48,243 nt of DNA from Colwellia sp. Lineage in GTDB: Bacteria > Pseudomonadota > Gammaproteobacteria > Enterobacterales > Alteromonadaceae. A model generated the notes under the pieces. It did not search any database. It was not told where the DNA came from and saw only the letters and a list, made by a program, of their open reading frames with translations. The first letter of the stretch is position 1. Every line of letters starts with the position of its first letter. The translations under genes and the position numbers were made by a program. Location: positions 1 through 48,243 of the forward strand of contig JAHDIK010000003.1 of NCBI GenBank assembly GCA_020630795.1. The letters are read 5' to 3'. Below are positions 25,335 through 35,910 of this stretch, one piece after another.

Positions 25335-26219
25335 ATGACGATTATGTCAACCACTGAATCTAAAGAAACACAAACTCTTCGTGTTGATTTACATAGCCAC
25401 ACAAAATGTTCAGATGGAGGGCTTACGCCTGAAGAGCTTGTAGAAAGGGCGGTTAACTTTCAAATAGACGTATTAGCAATTACAGATCACGATACGGTAT
25501 CGGCCTTAGATATTGCAAATAATTATATAAAAGATAAAAATTATGGGCTTAAATTAATAAATGGTATTGAGATTTCAACGGTTTGGGAAGGGTTTGAAAT
25601 TCATATTGTTGGTTTGAATATCGATCATGCTAACCCTCAACTTCGTGAGCTGATTTCTAATCAACAAGAAGCAAGAGAAAGTCGCGCAATTGCCATTGGG
25701 CATAAACTTCAAAAGTGTGGTTTTGAAGGTATGTACGATAAAGCTAAAGCACTGTCTACAGGTGGTTCTTTTACAAGAGCACACTTTGCCAAAGCGTTAT
25801 TTCAGCAAGGCAGTATAAGCAAAATGCAAACCGCGTTTGATAAGTATATCGGAAAAGGCAAACGTGCCTACGTAAAACCAAATTGGTGTAGCATTCAAGA
25901 AGCTATCGATGTTATTCATTCAGCCGGTGGAACCGCCGTAATGGCTCACCCTGTACGATACGACTTATCAACAAAGTGGCTTCGACGTTTAGTCACGCAA
26001 TTTAAAGCAGAGGGTGGTGACGGTTTAGAAATTGTTTTACCTCAAATGAGTAACGACCAACGCCAATTAATGCTAAACTTTTGTTTAGAGTATGAGCTTC
26101 ATGCATCGATGGGGTCAGACTTTCATTACCCGAGTAAATGGAGCGATTTAGGGCGTAATTTACGCATGCCTGACAAAGCAACTCCGATTTGGAATTTGTG
26201 GCCTAATAGCCTTAATTAG
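25335..26219 (+). CDS. rnm: PHP-domain 5'-3' exoribonuclease RNase AM
   Basis: A 294-residue PHP phosphoesterase (E. coli YciV, now Rnm), trimming 5' ends of rRNA precursors and degrading short RNAs. PHP motifs: DLHSHTKCSDG, AITDHDT, GIEIST, VMAHPVRY and SMGSDFHYP, supplying the metal ligands. The length is typical. ATG at 25335 or at 25344 are both possible, with GAAG before the first. Divergence from trpL is conserved with E. coli. First gene of the 25.3-32.6 kb block. Confidence 0.93.
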   Translation: MTIMSTTESKETQTLRVDLHSHTKCSDGGLTPEELVERAVNFQIDVLAITDHDTVSALDIANNYIKDKNYGLKLINGIEISTVWEGFEIHIVGLNIDHANPQLRELISNQQEARESRAIAIGHKLQKCGFEGMYDKAKALSTGGSFTRAHFAKALFQQGSISKMQTAFDKYIGKGKRAYVKPNWCSIQEAIDVIHSAGGTAVMAHPVRYDLSTKWLRRLVTQFKAEGGDGLEIVLPQMSNDQRQLMLNFCLEYELHASMGSDFHYPSKWSDLGRNLRMPDKATPIWNLWPNSLN

Positions 26220-26256
26220 TATGCACAATGTTATTCAGTAACACGCGGAGTTAACA

Positions 26257-26877
26257 ATGAGCCAATTTTTCTACGTACACCCAGACAATCCTCAAGGCCG
26301 ATTAATGAAACAAGCGGCAACCATGATTCATGATGGAGCCGTGGTCGTTTATCCAACCGACTCTGGTTATGCCATTGGTTGTCATATGGGCGATAAAAAA
26401 GCGCTAGAGCGTATTTGTAAGATCAGAGATATTGAAAAAAGCCATAACTTTACGTTGATTTGTCGCGACTTATCAGAACTTTCAGAATACACCCGTGTTG
26501 ACAATAGTGCTTTTAGGTTACTTAAAAACAATACGCCAGGGCCTTATACATTTGTTTTTAAAGGTTCGAAAGAAGTACCTAAACGTTTGTTAAACCCTAA
26601 AAGAAAAACAATTGGCATTAGGGTGCCAGACAATAACATTGCTCAGGCACTGCTTGCAGAAGTAAAAGAACCTATTATGTCTACAACACTCATTATGCCG
26701 GGTGAGAGTATGGCAGAACATGATCCTGAACATATTCGTGATTTATTAGAGCACCAAGTAGATTTAATTATAAACGGCGGACACTTAGGAGAGCATCCAA
26801 CTACCGTTGTTGATTTCTCTGAAGGTGATGTAAATATTTTGCGAGTTGGAGAGGGCGATCCAAGCCCTTTCGAATAA
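26257..26877 (+). CDS. yciO: YciO/Sua5-family L-threonylcarbamoyladenylate synthase-like protein
   Basis: A 206-residue Sua5/YciO/YrdC-domain protein. Visible elements: YPTDSGYAIGCHMGDKKALERI, KSHNFTLICRDLSEL, NNTPGPYTFVFKGSKEVPKRLLNPKRKTIGIRVPD and the terminal LRVGEGDPSPF. The paralogue TsaC makes threonylcarbamoyl-AMP for t6A tRNA modification; YciO is a related protein of less settled role. It follows rnm by 37 bases as in E. coli. Confidence 0.92.
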   Translation: MSQFFYVHPDNPQGRLMKQAATMIHDGAVVVYPTDSGYAIGCHMGDKKALERICKIRDIEKSHNFTLICRDLSELSEYTRVDNSAFRLLKNNTPGPYTFVFKGSKEVPKRLLNPKRKTIGIRVPDNNIAQALLAEVKEPIMSTTLIMPGESMAEHDPEHIRDLLEHQVDLIINGGHLGEHPTTVVDFSEGDVNILRVGEGDPSPFE

Positions 26878-26963
26878 CGTATTTACTTTTATAAGTATCG
26901 GTAAACTGGCACATACTTTTGCAAAATAATAGTCAAAATAGTTCGTTAAAAAATAACGGTGAA

Positions 26964-27770
26964 ATGGTTCAGCAAGTTTTGCCGTTAGCATTAATACACG
27001 GCGAAGCTTTTGTAGAAAAACCGCAAGATTTATTCATTCCTCCAGATGCGCTTGAAATCATACTGGAGTCGTTTGAAGGACCACTAGATTTACTTTTGTA
27101 TCTTATTCGTAAACAGAAGTTTGATATTCTCGATTTACCCATTGCGCCTATTACTGAACAATACATTAAATATGTAGAATTAATGAAAGACATCAAACTT
27201 GAATTAGCTGCAGAATACCTCGTGATGGCGGCGATTCTCGCAGAAATTAAGTCACGTTTGTTGTTGCCAAAACAAGCCATTGAAGAGTCAGAAGAAGATC
27301 CTCGTGCAGAGCTTGTTAGGCGCTTGCAAGAATATGAAATAATCAAACACGCTGCTCAAGAGCTTGATCAACTTCCAAGGTTAGGGCGAGATGTTTTTGT
27401 CGCAAATGCAAAAGTAGCGGATAATTTTCAGCTGAGAACGGTTGATGCCGACGTAGACTTAGGTGAGCTTGTCGCTGCTCTACACGACGTAATGAAACGA
27501 ACCAAAGCGCTTGAACATCACCACATTCAAAAAGAAGCTCTTTCTACGCGAGAACGTATGGCAGTAATTTTAACGCAACTTCAAAATAGGCCTGAACATT
27601 CACCTTACATAGAGTTTAGTCAATTGTTTCAGGAGAATGAAGGCAGGCAAGGTGTTGTTGTAACGTTTTTAGCTTTGTTAGAATTGTTAAAAGATTCATT
27701 GGTGGAATGTATTCAAGCGCAAGTATTTGGCCCTATTCAAGTAAAAATTAAACAAGTAGAACGCGTGTAG
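26964..27770 (+). CDS. scpA: segregation and condensation protein A
   Basis: The kleisin subunit of the SMC-ScpAB condensin-like complex, about 268 residues. Signature SFEGPLDLLLYLIRKQKFDILDLPI near the N-terminus and AAEYLVMAAILAEIKSRLLLP, with a C-terminal winged-helix region ending VKIKQVERV. The frame opens at TTG 26919 (283 residues), but no Shine-Dalgarno precedes it; the ATG here, giving MVQQVLPLALIHGEAF, looks like relatives. Either start is possible. scpB begins two bases after the stop. In a gammaproteobacterium with MukB absent, this system condenses the chromosome; presence of smc elsewhere is expected. Confidence 0.9.
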   Translation: MVQQVLPLALIHGEAFVEKPQDLFIPPDALEIILESFEGPLDLLLYLIRKQKFDILDLPIAPITEQYIKYVELMKDIKLELAAEYLVMAAILAEIKSRLLLPKQAIEESEEDPRAELVRRLQEYEIIKHAAQELDQLPRLGRDVFVANAKVADNFQLRTVDADVDLGELVAALHDVMKRTKALEHHHIQKEALSTRERMAVILTQLQNRPEHSPYIEFSQLFQENEGRQGVVVTFLALLELLKDSLVECIQAQVFGPIQVKIKQVERV

Positions 27771-27772
27771 TT

Positions 27773-28336
27773 ATGGTGTTTTTAGAAGATGACCAACTGA
27801 AAGGATTGATCGAAGCCGCATTTTTTGTGTCAGAAAAGCCGCTTTCAGTTCAATTAATTAAAAAAACGGTGTTAGCCGACTATAACGTGTCAAATAAGCG
27901 TATACTTGCACAAGTAAACCAATTAAGAGCTCATTACCAAGACCGAGGAATAGAATTGGTAAAAGTAGCTACAGGCTATCGGTTTCAAGCAGTAGCAAAG
28001 TACAGCAATGAATTAGCTAACTTATTTAAAGAAAGAGCACCGCGCTATTCCCGTGCGTTGCTAGAAACCTTGTCGTTAATCGCTTATAAACAACCTATAA
28101 CGCGAGGAGCAATAGAAGATATTAGGGGAGTCGCAGTAAGTAGCGCTATAATGAAAACCCTATTAGAAAGAAATTGGATAGATGTGGTTGGCCACAAAGA
28201 AGTGCCAGGTAGACCTGCATTGTATGCAACTACTCAAGAGTTTCTAGACTATTTTTCACTCGAAACATTAAGTGAATTGCCAGAACCTCTATCCGTTGAA
28301 AAAGCACCGTTAACTGAGTTTTCTTTATCTGATTAA
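27773..28336 (+). CDS. scpB: segregation and condensation protein B
   Basis: A 187-residue double winged-helix partner of ScpA and SMC. Typical pieces: LKGLIEAAFFVSEKPLSV, ELVKVATGYRFQ, PRYSRALLETLSLIAYKQPITRGAIEDIRGVAVSS and HKEVPGRPALYATTQEFLDYF. It starts two bases after scpA, so it is translationally coupled. Length matches the family. Confidence 0.95.
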   Translation: MVFLEDDQLKGLIEAAFFVSEKPLSVQLIKKTVLADYNVSNKRILAQVNQLRAHYQDRGIELVKVATGYRFQAVAKYSNELANLFKERAPRYSRALLETLSLIAYKQPITRGAIEDIRGVAVSSAIMKTLLERNWIDVVGHKEVPGRPALYATTQEFLDYFSLETLSELPEPLSVEKAPLTEFSLSD

Positions 28337-28460
28337 TGAGCAAAACACAAACTTTGTTGTTTTTGAAGTGGTTAGATAGAGTTTACATAAATCATTAGAG
28401 ACAGAAGCGTAGGGGAGTTTATTTTAACTCCGTGAAGCTACTGACGAACGAGAATTACAC

Positions 28461-29321
28461 ATGTCTGAAAAACTACAGAAAGTACTTGCAAGAGCCGGTA
28501 AAGGTTCAAGACGAGAAATGGAAACCGTTATAAGCGCTGGTCGCGTAAGTGTTGACGGTAAAACCGCCTTTTTAGGTGACCGCGTTGAAGGTAACGAGCA
28601 AATTCGCATCGATGGTCATCAAGTCACATTAAAGTCTAAAGAAGAAGATATATGTCGAGTGCTAATGTACAACAAGCCGGAAGGTGAAATGTGTACTCGA
28701 AAAGACCCAGAAGGACGCCCAACTGTTTTCGATCGTTTACCTAAATTAGAAGGTAGCCGCTGGGTTGCTGTAGGCCGTTTAGATATCAATACGTCTGGTA
28801 TGTTGTTGTTTACAACAGACGGCGAGCTAGCAAGTCGATTAATGCATCCATCAAGAAAAGTAGAACGTGAATATGCTGTTCGTATTTTTGGTGAAGTAAC
28901 CGAAGCAATGCTGCAAACATTAAGAACAGGCGTTAAGCTAGAAGACGGCCCAGCGAAATTCCAAAAAATTACTTATCGTGGTGGCGAAGGTCGAAATCAT
29001 TGGTTTCATGTTGTGCTTTCAGAAGGTCGAAACCGAGAAGTTCGACGCCTATGGGAAAGCCAAGAGGTACAGGTAAGTCGTTTAATACGTGTACGTTACG
29101 GTGACATGGAAATGAAACGCCAGTTACCACTTGGTGGCTGGACAGAGCTTCCATTAAAAGAAGTAAATTACTACCGCAAACTTGTAGATTTAGCGCCAGA
29201 AACTCAAAGTAAAGTGCGAGTTGATGAAAAAGCAATGGATAATGCAAAGAGTAGACGAATTCGTCGGTCTGTTAAAAAGCATCAGCACAGACAGCAACAA
29301 GCAACGCGTCGTCGTAAGTAA
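28461..29321 (+). CDS. rluB: 23S rRNA pseudouridine(2605) synthase
   Basis: A 286-residue pseudouridine synthase. An N-terminal S4 RNA-binding domain ([19 protein letters not shown]) precedes the catalytic domain with Asp108 in [17 protein letters not shown]. The C-terminus is a basic tail rich in Arg, His and Gln ([22 protein letters not shown] from about 265), common in RluB and likely RNA binding. The gap to scpB is 124 bases and holds a small hairpin at 28414-28431 without T-tract. Confidence 0.94.
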   Translation: MSEKLQKVLARAGKGSRREMETVISAGRVSVDGKTAFLGDRVEGNEQIRIDGHQVTLKSKEEDICRVLMYNKPEGEMCTRKDPEGRPTVFDRLPKLEGSRWVAVGRLDINTSGMLLFTTDGELASRLMHPSRKVEREYAVRIFGEVTEAMLQTLRTGVKLEDGPAKFQKITYRGGEGRNHWFHVVLSEGRNREVRRLWESQEVQVSRLIRVRYGDMEMKRQLPLGGWTELPLKEVNYYRKLVDLAPETQSKVRVDEKAMDNAKSRRIRRSVKKHQHRQQQATRRRK

Positions 29322-29374
29322 TTCACAGCAATTACTTTATTTGCTTACTCTTTACTTTCTAAATAAGGATTTAC

Positions 29375-30526
29375 GTGCAAAATCAGCTTAAAAAAATATA
29401 TATTCAAGACGATTCAGCATTGGTTGCGTTATGTAGCGAATTAGCACAATCAACTGTTCTGGCTATTGATACTGAGTTTGTTAGAACGCGAACGTTATAC
29501 CCAAAATTAGGATTGCTCCAAATTAACAACGGGGAAACACTTGCGTTAATTGATCCAATATCCATTGACGATTTATCGCCGTTTTGGGCACTAATTACCG
29601 ATCCTAATATTTGCAAAGTATTGCACGCATGTTCTGAAGACCTTGAAGTATTCTTAACTGCCGCTAATTGCAGGCCTGTTAATTTGATTGATAGCCAAGT
29701 AATCATGTCGTTTTTAGGTCATGGGTTGTCGTTAGGTTATGCCGCCATGGTTAAGCTATTTACAGACGTAGAGCTTGATAAATCTGAGTCAAGAACAGAT
29801 TGGACAAAAAGACCATTAACTCAACGCCAGTTAACCTATGCCGAAGCTGATGTAGAATATTTGTTTGAAATTTATCCTAAAATTTACGAACTTATTTCTG
29901 AGGCTGGCTGGTTAGAAGCAGCAAAACAAGAAACAGAGTTAATGATTGAGCGTAAGTTTACGCCGATTGATCCTGAATCGTTATATGTGAACATTAAAAT
30001 GAGTTGGAGGTTGAACCCTCTGCAACTCAATGCGCTTAAGTATTTAGCCGCGTGGAGATACGAACAAGCCAAGAAGAAAGACATGCCTATTGGCTTTATT
30101 GCTAAAGATCATACGCTCATTGGTTTAGCCCAGCGAAATCCTATTAGCGTAGGGGCAATGCTAAGTATTGAAGGTGTTGAGTTGTTAGATATAAAACACA
30201 AAGGTAAATCAATGCTACAAGTATTGAATAAAGCCAATAAAACACCTGAGTCAGAATATCCTGAAAAAATCGTACGATTAGATGATTACCCTGGGTATAA
30301 GCAAATTTTTAAGCAAGTTAAATCGTTTGTGGCAAACTCTGCTAAAAATGCCGATTTATTGCCTGAAAACTTAGCGTCTAAAAAGCAAATTAATCAATTT
30401 TTATCATGGTATTTTAAACTTAACGGCGCAGACAAAAATAATTCAATTATCGACATCTTACATAGTTGGCGATATGAGGTGTTAGGTAAACCACTTACTG
30501 AATTTGCTGATAACGGATTTAAGTAA
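29375..30526 (+). CDS. rnd: ribonuclease D
   Basis: A 383-residue 3'-5' exoribonuclease acting in tRNA 3' maturation. DEDD residues: Asp32 and Glu34 in LAIDTEFVRT, Asp in HACSEDLEVF and the Y-x3-D in TYAEADVEYL. HRDC domains follow, with LNALKYLAAWRYEQAKKKDMP about residue 215-235. The GTG start at 29375 is backed by AAGGAT four to nine bases upstream. Lies 53 bases after rluB. Confidence 0.94.
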   Translation: MQNQLKKIYIQDDSALVALCSELAQSTVLAIDTEFVRTRTLYPKLGLLQINNGETLALIDPISIDDLSPFWALITDPNICKVLHACSEDLEVFLTAANCRPVNLIDSQVIMSFLGHGLSLGYAAMVKLFTDVELDKSESRTDWTKRPLTQRQLTYAEADVEYLFEIYPKIYELISEAGWLEAAKQETELMIERKFTPIDPESLYVNIKMSWRLNPLQLNALKYLAAWRYEQAKKKDMPIGFIAKDHTLIGLAQRNPISVGAMLSIEGVELLDIKHKGKSMLQVLNKANKTPESEYPEKIVRLDDYPGYKQIFKQVKSFVANSAKNADLLPENLASKKQINQFLSWYFKLNGADKNNSIIDILHSWRYEVLGKPLTEFADNGFK

Positions 30527-30693
30527 ACAATATAGAGTCATGCTTTATCGTGCATTATTAATGTATGGTTACAGTTAATAACGTTAATTGTATAAAAATA
30601 TAAAAGTCAGCATGATATCTTTAAACCACGTTGATGTATTTCTAACGTAAATATTTAACGTAATTTTAAAATTTAAAACATAGGTTTTTTACT

Positions 30694-30969
30694 ATGCTAT
30701 GTACAATTTATCGTAGTTCAAAAAAAGCAGAAACATATTTATTTGTGAATAATCGCGGCGATTTCTCGTCTGTTCCAGACGCATTAATGAGTGTTTTTGG
30801 TACGCCGACATTGGTAACTGTTATAAACTTAGCGCAAAAAGATAAGCTAGCGTTGGCAGATATTAATTTGGTTAGAGAAAAGCTAGAAGATCAGGGGTAT
30901 TATTTGCAGTTACCACCTCCACAAGAAAACTTATTAGACCAACATAAAGCTGATATGAAAAAAAATTAG
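30694..30969 (+). CDS. ycgL: YcgL-domain protein
   Basis: A 91-residue small cytoplasmic protein of the YcgL family (unknown function). It opens MLCTIYRSSKKAETYLFV and shows LMSVFGTPTLVTVINL and GYYLQLPPPQENLL, all characteristic. It follows rnd after 167 AT-rich bases and precedes the lytic transglycosylase, an arrangement often seen around rnd in this group. Confidence 0.93.
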   Translation: MLCTIYRSSKKAETYLFVNNRGDFSSVPDALMSVFGTPTLVTVINLAQKDKLALADINLVREKLEDQGYYLQLPPPQENLLDQHKADMKKN

Positions 30970-30996
30970 CAATAACAATTACAAGGAATTTTATCT

Positions 30997-32052
30997 GTGC
31001 ACATAACTTCATGGCTTAAAAAAGGCCTATTTACCACGATTACTACCAGCGCTATTTTATCTTCTGGTATTGCATACGCATACAATGCAGCGACCGAAAA
31101 ACCTACGTTTGCAGAATATATTCAAGCGCTAAAAACAGAAGCTAAAACGAAAGGTTATTCAGACAAAATTATTGAAAGCAGCTTTGCCAATGTGAAGTTT
31201 CACAAACGTGCAATAAAAGCTGATAAAAGCCAACCTGAAAAAGTTGAAACGTTAGATACTTATTTACCTAAACGAGTGCCTAATTGGAAAATTAATCGCG
31301 CGCGTGATCTATATAAAAAGCATGAGAAGCTGCTCACTACGGTTGGTGAAAAATACGGAGTGCAACCTCGGTTTATTGTTGCGTTATGGGGCCTTGAAAC
31401 CAACTTTGGTAAAATTATGGGTAACTACAATGTTATTTCAGCATTATCAACGTTAGCTTACGAAGGGCGTAGAGAAGTTTTTTTCAAGAAACAATTATGG
31501 GCTGCACTTACGATACTTGAAGAAGGTCATATCAAAATTAATGATATGAAAGGCTCTTGGGCTGGCGCAATGGGGCAAAACCAGTTTATGCCAACGTCGT
31601 TTTTAAGTTACGCGGTTGACGGCGACGGAGATGGTAAGAAAGACATCTGGACAAATAAAACCGACGTATTTTCGTCAATGGCTAACTACCTTAAAAAAGA
31701 AGGTTGGAATGATGATCTTACGTGGGGTAGACAAGTAAAATTGCCCGCTAACTTTGATACAAAATTAGCTATTCCTAAAAACACGGGAAGTCGTTCAAAG
31801 TGGTTAAAAGCCTGGGCAAGAACTGAGAAAACATTATCTGAATGGCAAAAGTTAGGTGTACGAAGAGCAGACGGAACAAATTTACCTAATGCTAATGTAA
31901 CAGCTGCTTTAGTTTTTCCTGACGATGCAAACGGAAGAGCGTATCTAGCGTACGACAATTACAAAAGTTTGATGCACTGGAATCTAAGTTATTACTTTGT
32001 AAGTTCAGTAGGGCATTTGTCTGATCGTATTAAGTTTCCACCAATTAAATAG
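30997..32052 (+). CDS. MltB-type lytic murein transglycosylase
   Basis: A 351-residue periplasmic enzyme cleaving the glycan strand of peptidoglycan with formation of 1,6-anhydro-MurNAc. Cleavable signal peptide (residues 1 to about 28, ending GIAYA) without lipobox, so soluble rather than a lipoprotein. Catalytic Glu134 in ALWGLETNFGK, and GAMGQNQFMPTSFLSYAVDGDGDGKKDIW is the SLT family 3 signature. GTG start with AAGGA nine bases upstream; 27 bases after ycgL. Confidence 0.9.
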   Translation: MHITSWLKKGLFTTITTSAILSSGIAYAYNAATEKPTFAEYIQALKTEAKTKGYSDKIIESSFANVKFHKRAIKADKSQPEKVETLDTYLPKRVPNWKINRARDLYKKHEKLLTTVGEKYGVQPRFIVALWGLETNFGKIMGNYNVISALSTLAYEGRREVFFKKQLWAALTILEEGHIKINDMKGSWAGAMGQNQFMPTSFLSYAVDGDGDGKKDIWTNKTDVFSSMANYLKKEGWNDDLTWGRQVKLPANFDTKLAIPKNTGSRSKWLKAWARTEKTLSEWQKLGVRRADGTNLPNANVTAALVFPDDANGRAYLAYDNYKSLMHWNLSYYFVSSVGHLSDRIKFPPIK

Positions 32053-32070
32053 ACCATTAAGTAGAGTATT

Positions 32071-32607
32071 TTGAGTAAAAAGCGAGTTGTAAAAAAAGCG
32101 GTAGTTGTTGATAAGTTTTGGGAAACTAAAACTTTATCTGAAATGACGCGCCCAGAGTGGGAGTCGTTGTGTGACGGTTGTGCCAAATGTTGTTTAAATA
32201 AGTTTATTGACGACGAGACAACCGATGAAACAACAGAGTTAATGCCTACTACGCATATTCAGGAAGGTGAGCAAATTTTCTATTCGAACATTGCTTGTTA
32301 TCTGTTGAATGAAAAAACTTGTCAGTGCACAAAATATGAAGAGAGAACTACACTTGTGCCTGATTGTGTGCGGTTAACGCAAGACAACCTTGAAGGCGTG
32401 TTTTTCATGCCACCAAGTTGTACTTATCGTAGGTTACAAGAAGGTCGAGGTATTCCGTCATGGCATCCGTTACTGCATAAAGGTAAAAAAACGGCGATGC
32501 ATAATGCTGGTATGTCTGTCCGTGGCAAAATCGTGAAAGATGACGATATAAGCGTTGTAGACTTTGAAGATTATATCGTTTCATGGCCGTTGGAAGATTT
32601 AGATTAA
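32071..32607 (+). CDS. ycgN: YcgN-family Cys-cluster protein
   Basis: A 178-residue cytoplasmic protein of the YcgN/UPF0260 (zinc/iron-chelating) family. The cysteines fall in LCDGCAKCCLNKF, IACYLLNEKTCQC and VPDCVRL, with PPSCTYRRL further on. TTG start at 32071 gives the family-like N-terminus ending ETKTLSEMTRPEWES; the next ATG would trim it. SD is weak. Last gene of the plus-strand block, followed by a terminator. Confidence 0.88.
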   Translation: MSKKRVVKKAVVVDKFWETKTLSEMTRPEWESLCDGCAKCCLNKFIDDETTDETTELMPTTHIQEGEQIFYSNIACYLLNEKTCQCTKYEERTTLVPDCVRLTQDNLEGVFFMPPSCTYRRLQEGRGIPSWHPLLHKGKKTAMHNAGMSVRGKIVKDDDISVVDFEDYIVSWPLEDLD

Positions 32608-32639
32608 GCCTAGTTAAGCGCTCTAAATTAAATATTGAT

Positions 32640-32674
32640 AAAGGACAAAGTTTGTATGAATTTCGTCCTTTTTT
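32640..32674 (+). terminator. terminator after the rnm-ycgN block
   Basis: Stem AAAGGAC/GTCCTTT with an 18-base loop and a T-tract. It ends the ycgN transcript and precedes the pntA promoter region. Confidence 0.7.
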
Positions 32675-32873
32675 GTTTCTTATGCTTTATCACTCCCTTA
32701 TAGTTTAAAAAGTTACTACTATTTATATCTTTGATATTTAAAATAATGCTCTAGATTATTGTTCTTTTGTTGAGCTATGCTGTTAGCGGCAAAGTTCGAT
32801 GTATCGATATATAACTCAAATAAAACATGGAATTTTTGTATACCTAACGTGAATCTAAACAACAAGGTGGCTT

Positions 32874-34415
32874 ATGAATATTGGAATACCCAAAGAGTCC
32901 TTATCTGGTGAAAATAGAGTTGCAGCGTCTCCTACGTCTGTTGCTGCGCTACTAAAACTTGGTTTCGACGTTCAAGTTCAAAAAGGGGCAGGCACAAAAG
33001 CAAGCTTTACGGATGCCGAATATATTGAAAGTGGTGCGTCTGCCGTTACTAAAAAAGACTGTTGGCAATCAGATATTATTTTTAAAGTGAATGCGCCAAC
33101 TTTAGAAGAAGTAACACAAATGAAAGACGGAGCGCATTTAGTTAGTTTTATTGCTCCAGCACAATCTCCAGAGCTACTTGAAGCTCTTCGAATGAAATCT
33201 ATCACCACATTTGCCATGGAAATGGTGCCAAGAATGACACGTTCACAGTCAATGGATGCATTGAGCTCTATGGCTAACATAGCGGGTTATCGAGCGGTTA
33301 TTGAAGCGACTCATAACTTTGGACGTTTCTTAACGGGTCAAATTACGGCTGCTGGAAAAATGCCCCCTGCAAAAGTAATGATAATTGGAGCGGGTGTTGC
33401 TGGTTTAGCGGCAATCGGCACTGCAAGTAGCTTAGGCGCTATTGTTAGAGCGTTTGATACTCGCCCAGAAGTGAAAGAACAAATAGAAAGTATGGGAGCT
33501 GAGTTTCTAGAATTAGACTACGAGGAACCAGCAGACACAGGTTCTGGCGACGGTTATGCCAAGGAAATGAGTGAAGCATTTATCGAAGCTGAAATGGCAT
33601 TATTCGCTGAGCAAGCCAAAGATGTAGATATTATTATCACAACGGCGATGATTCCAGGTAAACCAGCCCCTAAGCTGATTACAGAAGATATGGTACGTTC
33701 AATGAAACCAGGTTCTGTGATAGTTGATTTAGCGGCCGCAGGTGGCGGGAACTGTGAATTGACGGTAGCAGGAAAAGTAGCTGTAGAAAGCGGTGTGAAA
33801 ATTATAGGTTACACCGATTTAGTTTCTAGATTACCTAATCAGTCATCTCAGTTATACGCCAATAATTTAGTTAACTTAGCTAAATTAGTTTGCCCAGAAA
33901 AAGACGGTACAATTACGGTTGATTTTGACGATCAGGTTGTGCGCAACATGACGGTTGTTAAAGATGATGAAATTACCTTTCCGCCACCACCAATTCAAGT
34001 AAGTGCTGCTCCAACGGTTTCTAAAGTTGAACCTGCTAAAAACGAAGCGGTTGTTGAAAAAGATCAGCCAATGAACCCTAAAAAGAAATACGGTTTAATG
34101 GCGGTAGGCGCACTATTATTCGGCTGGGTAGGTAGTGTAGCTCCTGCTGATTTCTTATCACATTTTACTGTTTTTGTACTTGCTTGTGTAATTGGTTACA
34201 ACGTTGTGTGGAACGTAAGTCATTCATTACATACACCTTTAATGAGTGTAACTAATGCAATATCAGGGATTATTGTGGTAGGTGCATTACTGCAAATAGG
34301 TAGTGATGATACGCTGATTCAAGCGTTGGCCGCGATTGCTGTGTTAATAGCAACAATCAATATTGTTGGTGGCTTTATGGTGACCAAACGTATGTTAAAA
34401 ATGTTTAGACGATAG
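32874..34415 (+). CDS. pntA: NAD(P) transhydrogenase subunit alpha
   Basis: A 513-residue subunit of the proton-translocating transhydrogenase coupling hydride transfer from NADH to NADP+ to proton entry. The N-terminal NAD-binding domain I is recognised by [26 protein letters not shown]-like [26 protein letters not shown] (Rossmann fold, about 163-188) and [21 protein letters not shown]. The C-terminus from about residue 400 has four transmembrane helices. AAGGTGG upstream supports the start. pntB follows by nine bases. Confidence 0.96.
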   Translation: MNIGIPKESLSGENRVAASPTSVAALLKLGFDVQVQKGAGTKASFTDAEYIESGASAVTKKDCWQSDIIFKVNAPTLEEVTQMKDGAHLVSFIAPAQSPELLEALRMKSITTFAMEMVPRMTRSQSMDALSSMANIAGYRAVIEATHNFGRFLTGQITAAGKMPPAKVMIIGAGVAGLAAIGTASSLGAIVRAFDTRPEVKEQIESMGAEFLELDYEEPADTGSGDGYAKEMSEAFIEAEMALFAEQAKDVDIIITTAMIPGKPAPKLITEDMVRSMKPGSVIVDLAAAGGGNCELTVAGKVAVESGVKIIGYTDLVSRLPNQSSQLYANNLVNLAKLVCPEKDGTITVDFDDQVVRNMTVVKDDEITFPPPPIQVSAAPTVSKVEPAKNEAVVEKDQPMNPKKKYGLMAVGALLFGWVGSVAPADFLSHFTVFVLACVIGYNVVWNVSHSLHTPLMSVTNAISGIIVVGALLQIGSDDTLIQALAAIAVLIATINIVGGFMVTKRMLKMFRR

Positions 34416-34424
34416 GAGGCACAT

Positions 34425-35828
34425 ATGGAATTTTCAAGTGGATTTATTAGTGCTGCATATATCGTAGCTGCATTGTTATTTATTTTTAGTTTATCAGGCC
34501 TAAGTAAACAAGAAACGGCTGAAACAGGTAACTGGTTTGGTATTGTAGGTATGGCTATCGCATTAATGGCGACCATTGCCGATGAACGTGTTTCAAGTGC
34601 AGGGCTGATTTTAGTCATGATGGTTATTGGTGCCGTTATTGGATTACGACTTGCTCAAAAAGTTGAAATGACTGGCATGCCTGAACTCGTTGCTATTTTA
34701 CATAGCTTTGTTGGTTTAGCCGCTGTTTTTGTTGGCTTTAACAGCTTCTATGAAGTATCGCATCACAGCACAGCCTTTATGACTGATGCACAACAAGTTT
34801 CGTTAAACATACATTTAACTGAAGTGTTTTTAGGTGTGTTTATTGGTGCTGTAACATTTACAGGATCTTTAGTTGCTTTCGGAAAATTACGTGGGCTAAT
34901 TAACTCAGCAGCTTTAATGTTGCCGCACAGACATACGTTTAACTTTGGCGCGGTATTGTTTTCATTTATGTTAATGATAAGTTTTGTTGACGCTGGTGGT
35001 TCGTCTACAACGCTTTATATTATGACTGTTGTAGCACTTATTTTTGGGTGGCACTTGGTAGCATCTATTGGTGGTGCTGACATGCCTGTTGTAGTGTCTA
35101 TGCTTAACTCTTATTCAGGTTGGGCAGCAGCAGCGGCGGGCTTTATGTTAAGTAATGATTTGTTAATTGTTACTGGTGCTTTAGTCGGTTCGTCAGGTGC
35201 GATTTTATCGTACATCATGTGTAAAGCGATGAACCGTTCTTTCATCAGTGTTATCGCGGGTGGATTTGGTACCGACGTTGTTGTAGACAATGAAACCGAT
35301 TACGGGGACCATGTTGAAGCGTCGGCAGAAACGGTTGCGAATATGCTTGCAGATGCGAAGTCAGTGGTTATTACTCCTGGGTACGGTATGGCTGTTGCTC
35401 AAGCACAATACCCTGTGTATGAAATGACACGAGTATTAAAAGAAAAAGGCATTGATGTGCGCTTTGCAATACATCCTGTAGCAGGGCGTTTGCCAGGGCA
35501 TATGAATGTATTGCTTGCTGAAGCTAAAGTGCCATACGACATTGTGTTAGGTATGGAGGAAATTAATGATGACTTTCCTGAAACTGACGTAGTGCTTGTT
35601 ATTGGTGCTAACGATACGGTTAACCCAGCAGCTGCCGAAGATCCAAATAGCCCAATTGCAGGAATGCCTGTACTAGAAGTTTGGAATGCTAAAAACGTAG
35701 TTGTATTCAAACGTTCTATGAGCACAGGTTATGCTGGCGTGCAAAATCCATTGTTCTTTAAAGACAATACTCAAATGTTATTTGGAGATGCAAAAGATTC
35801 GGTAGAGTCAATTTGTCGTTCACTCTAA
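34425..35828 (+). CDS. pntB: NAD(P) transhydrogenase subunit beta
   Basis: A 467-residue inner-membrane subunit. The N-terminal half is about eight to nine transmembrane helices; the C-terminal NADP-binding domain III (about 300-467) has [51 protein letters not shown] and [15 protein letters not shown]. Together with PntA it forms the full enzyme. AGGAGG seven bases before the ATG is the best SD of the window. Confidence 0.97.
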   Translation: MEFSSGFISAAYIVAALLFIFSLSGLSKQETAETGNWFGIVGMAIALMATIADERVSSAGLILVMMVIGAVIGLRLAQKVEMTGMPELVAILHSFVGLAAVFVGFNSFYEVSHHSTAFMTDAQQVSLNIHLTEVFLGVFIGAVTFTGSLVAFGKLRGLINSAALMLPHRHTFNFGAVLFSFMLMISFVDAGGSSTTLYIMTVVALIFGWHLVASIGGADMPVVVSMLNSYSGWAAAAAGFMLSNDLLIVTGALVGSSGAILSYIMCKAMNRSFISVIAGGFGTDVVVDNETDYGDHVEASAETVANMLADAKSVVITPGYGMAVAQAQYPVYEMTRVLKEKGIDVRFAIHPVAGRLPGHMNVLLAEAKVPYDIVLGMEEINDDFPETDVVLVIGANDTVNPAAAEDPNSPIAGMPVLEVWNAKNVVVFKRSMSTGYAGVQNPLFFKDNTQMLFGDAKDSVESICRSL

Positions 35829-35857
35829 TGTTTTAAATCAATGTTTGGATGAAGTTG

Positions 35858-35895
35858 AGCTGGTAATATTTTAACGATATTACCAGCTTTTATTT
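35858..35895 (+). terminator. pntAB terminator
   Basis: A 12-bp stem AGCTGGTAATAT/ATATTACCAGCT with a 7-base loop, then TTTTATTTTT. It ends pntAB and lies just before nhaD. Confidence 0.9.
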
Positions 35896-35910
35896 TTGGA
35901 CTTCATTTTC

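Noticed and set aside
25284..25350. TTGACA on the minus strand at 25345-25350 as -35 of the trp promoter
   Set aside because: No convincing -10 at 16-18 bases from it could be found, so the trp promoter is not called, and no TrpR operator was recognised.
26969..27346. 125-residue minus-strand frame inside scpA
   Set aside because: It is entirely antisense to the conserved ScpA N-domain and has low-complexity Ser-rich content typical of shadow frames.
28414..28431. Hairpin GGAGTT/AACTCC before rluB
   Set aside because: Only six base pairs with no T-tract and no partner structure, so not called as terminator or leader element.
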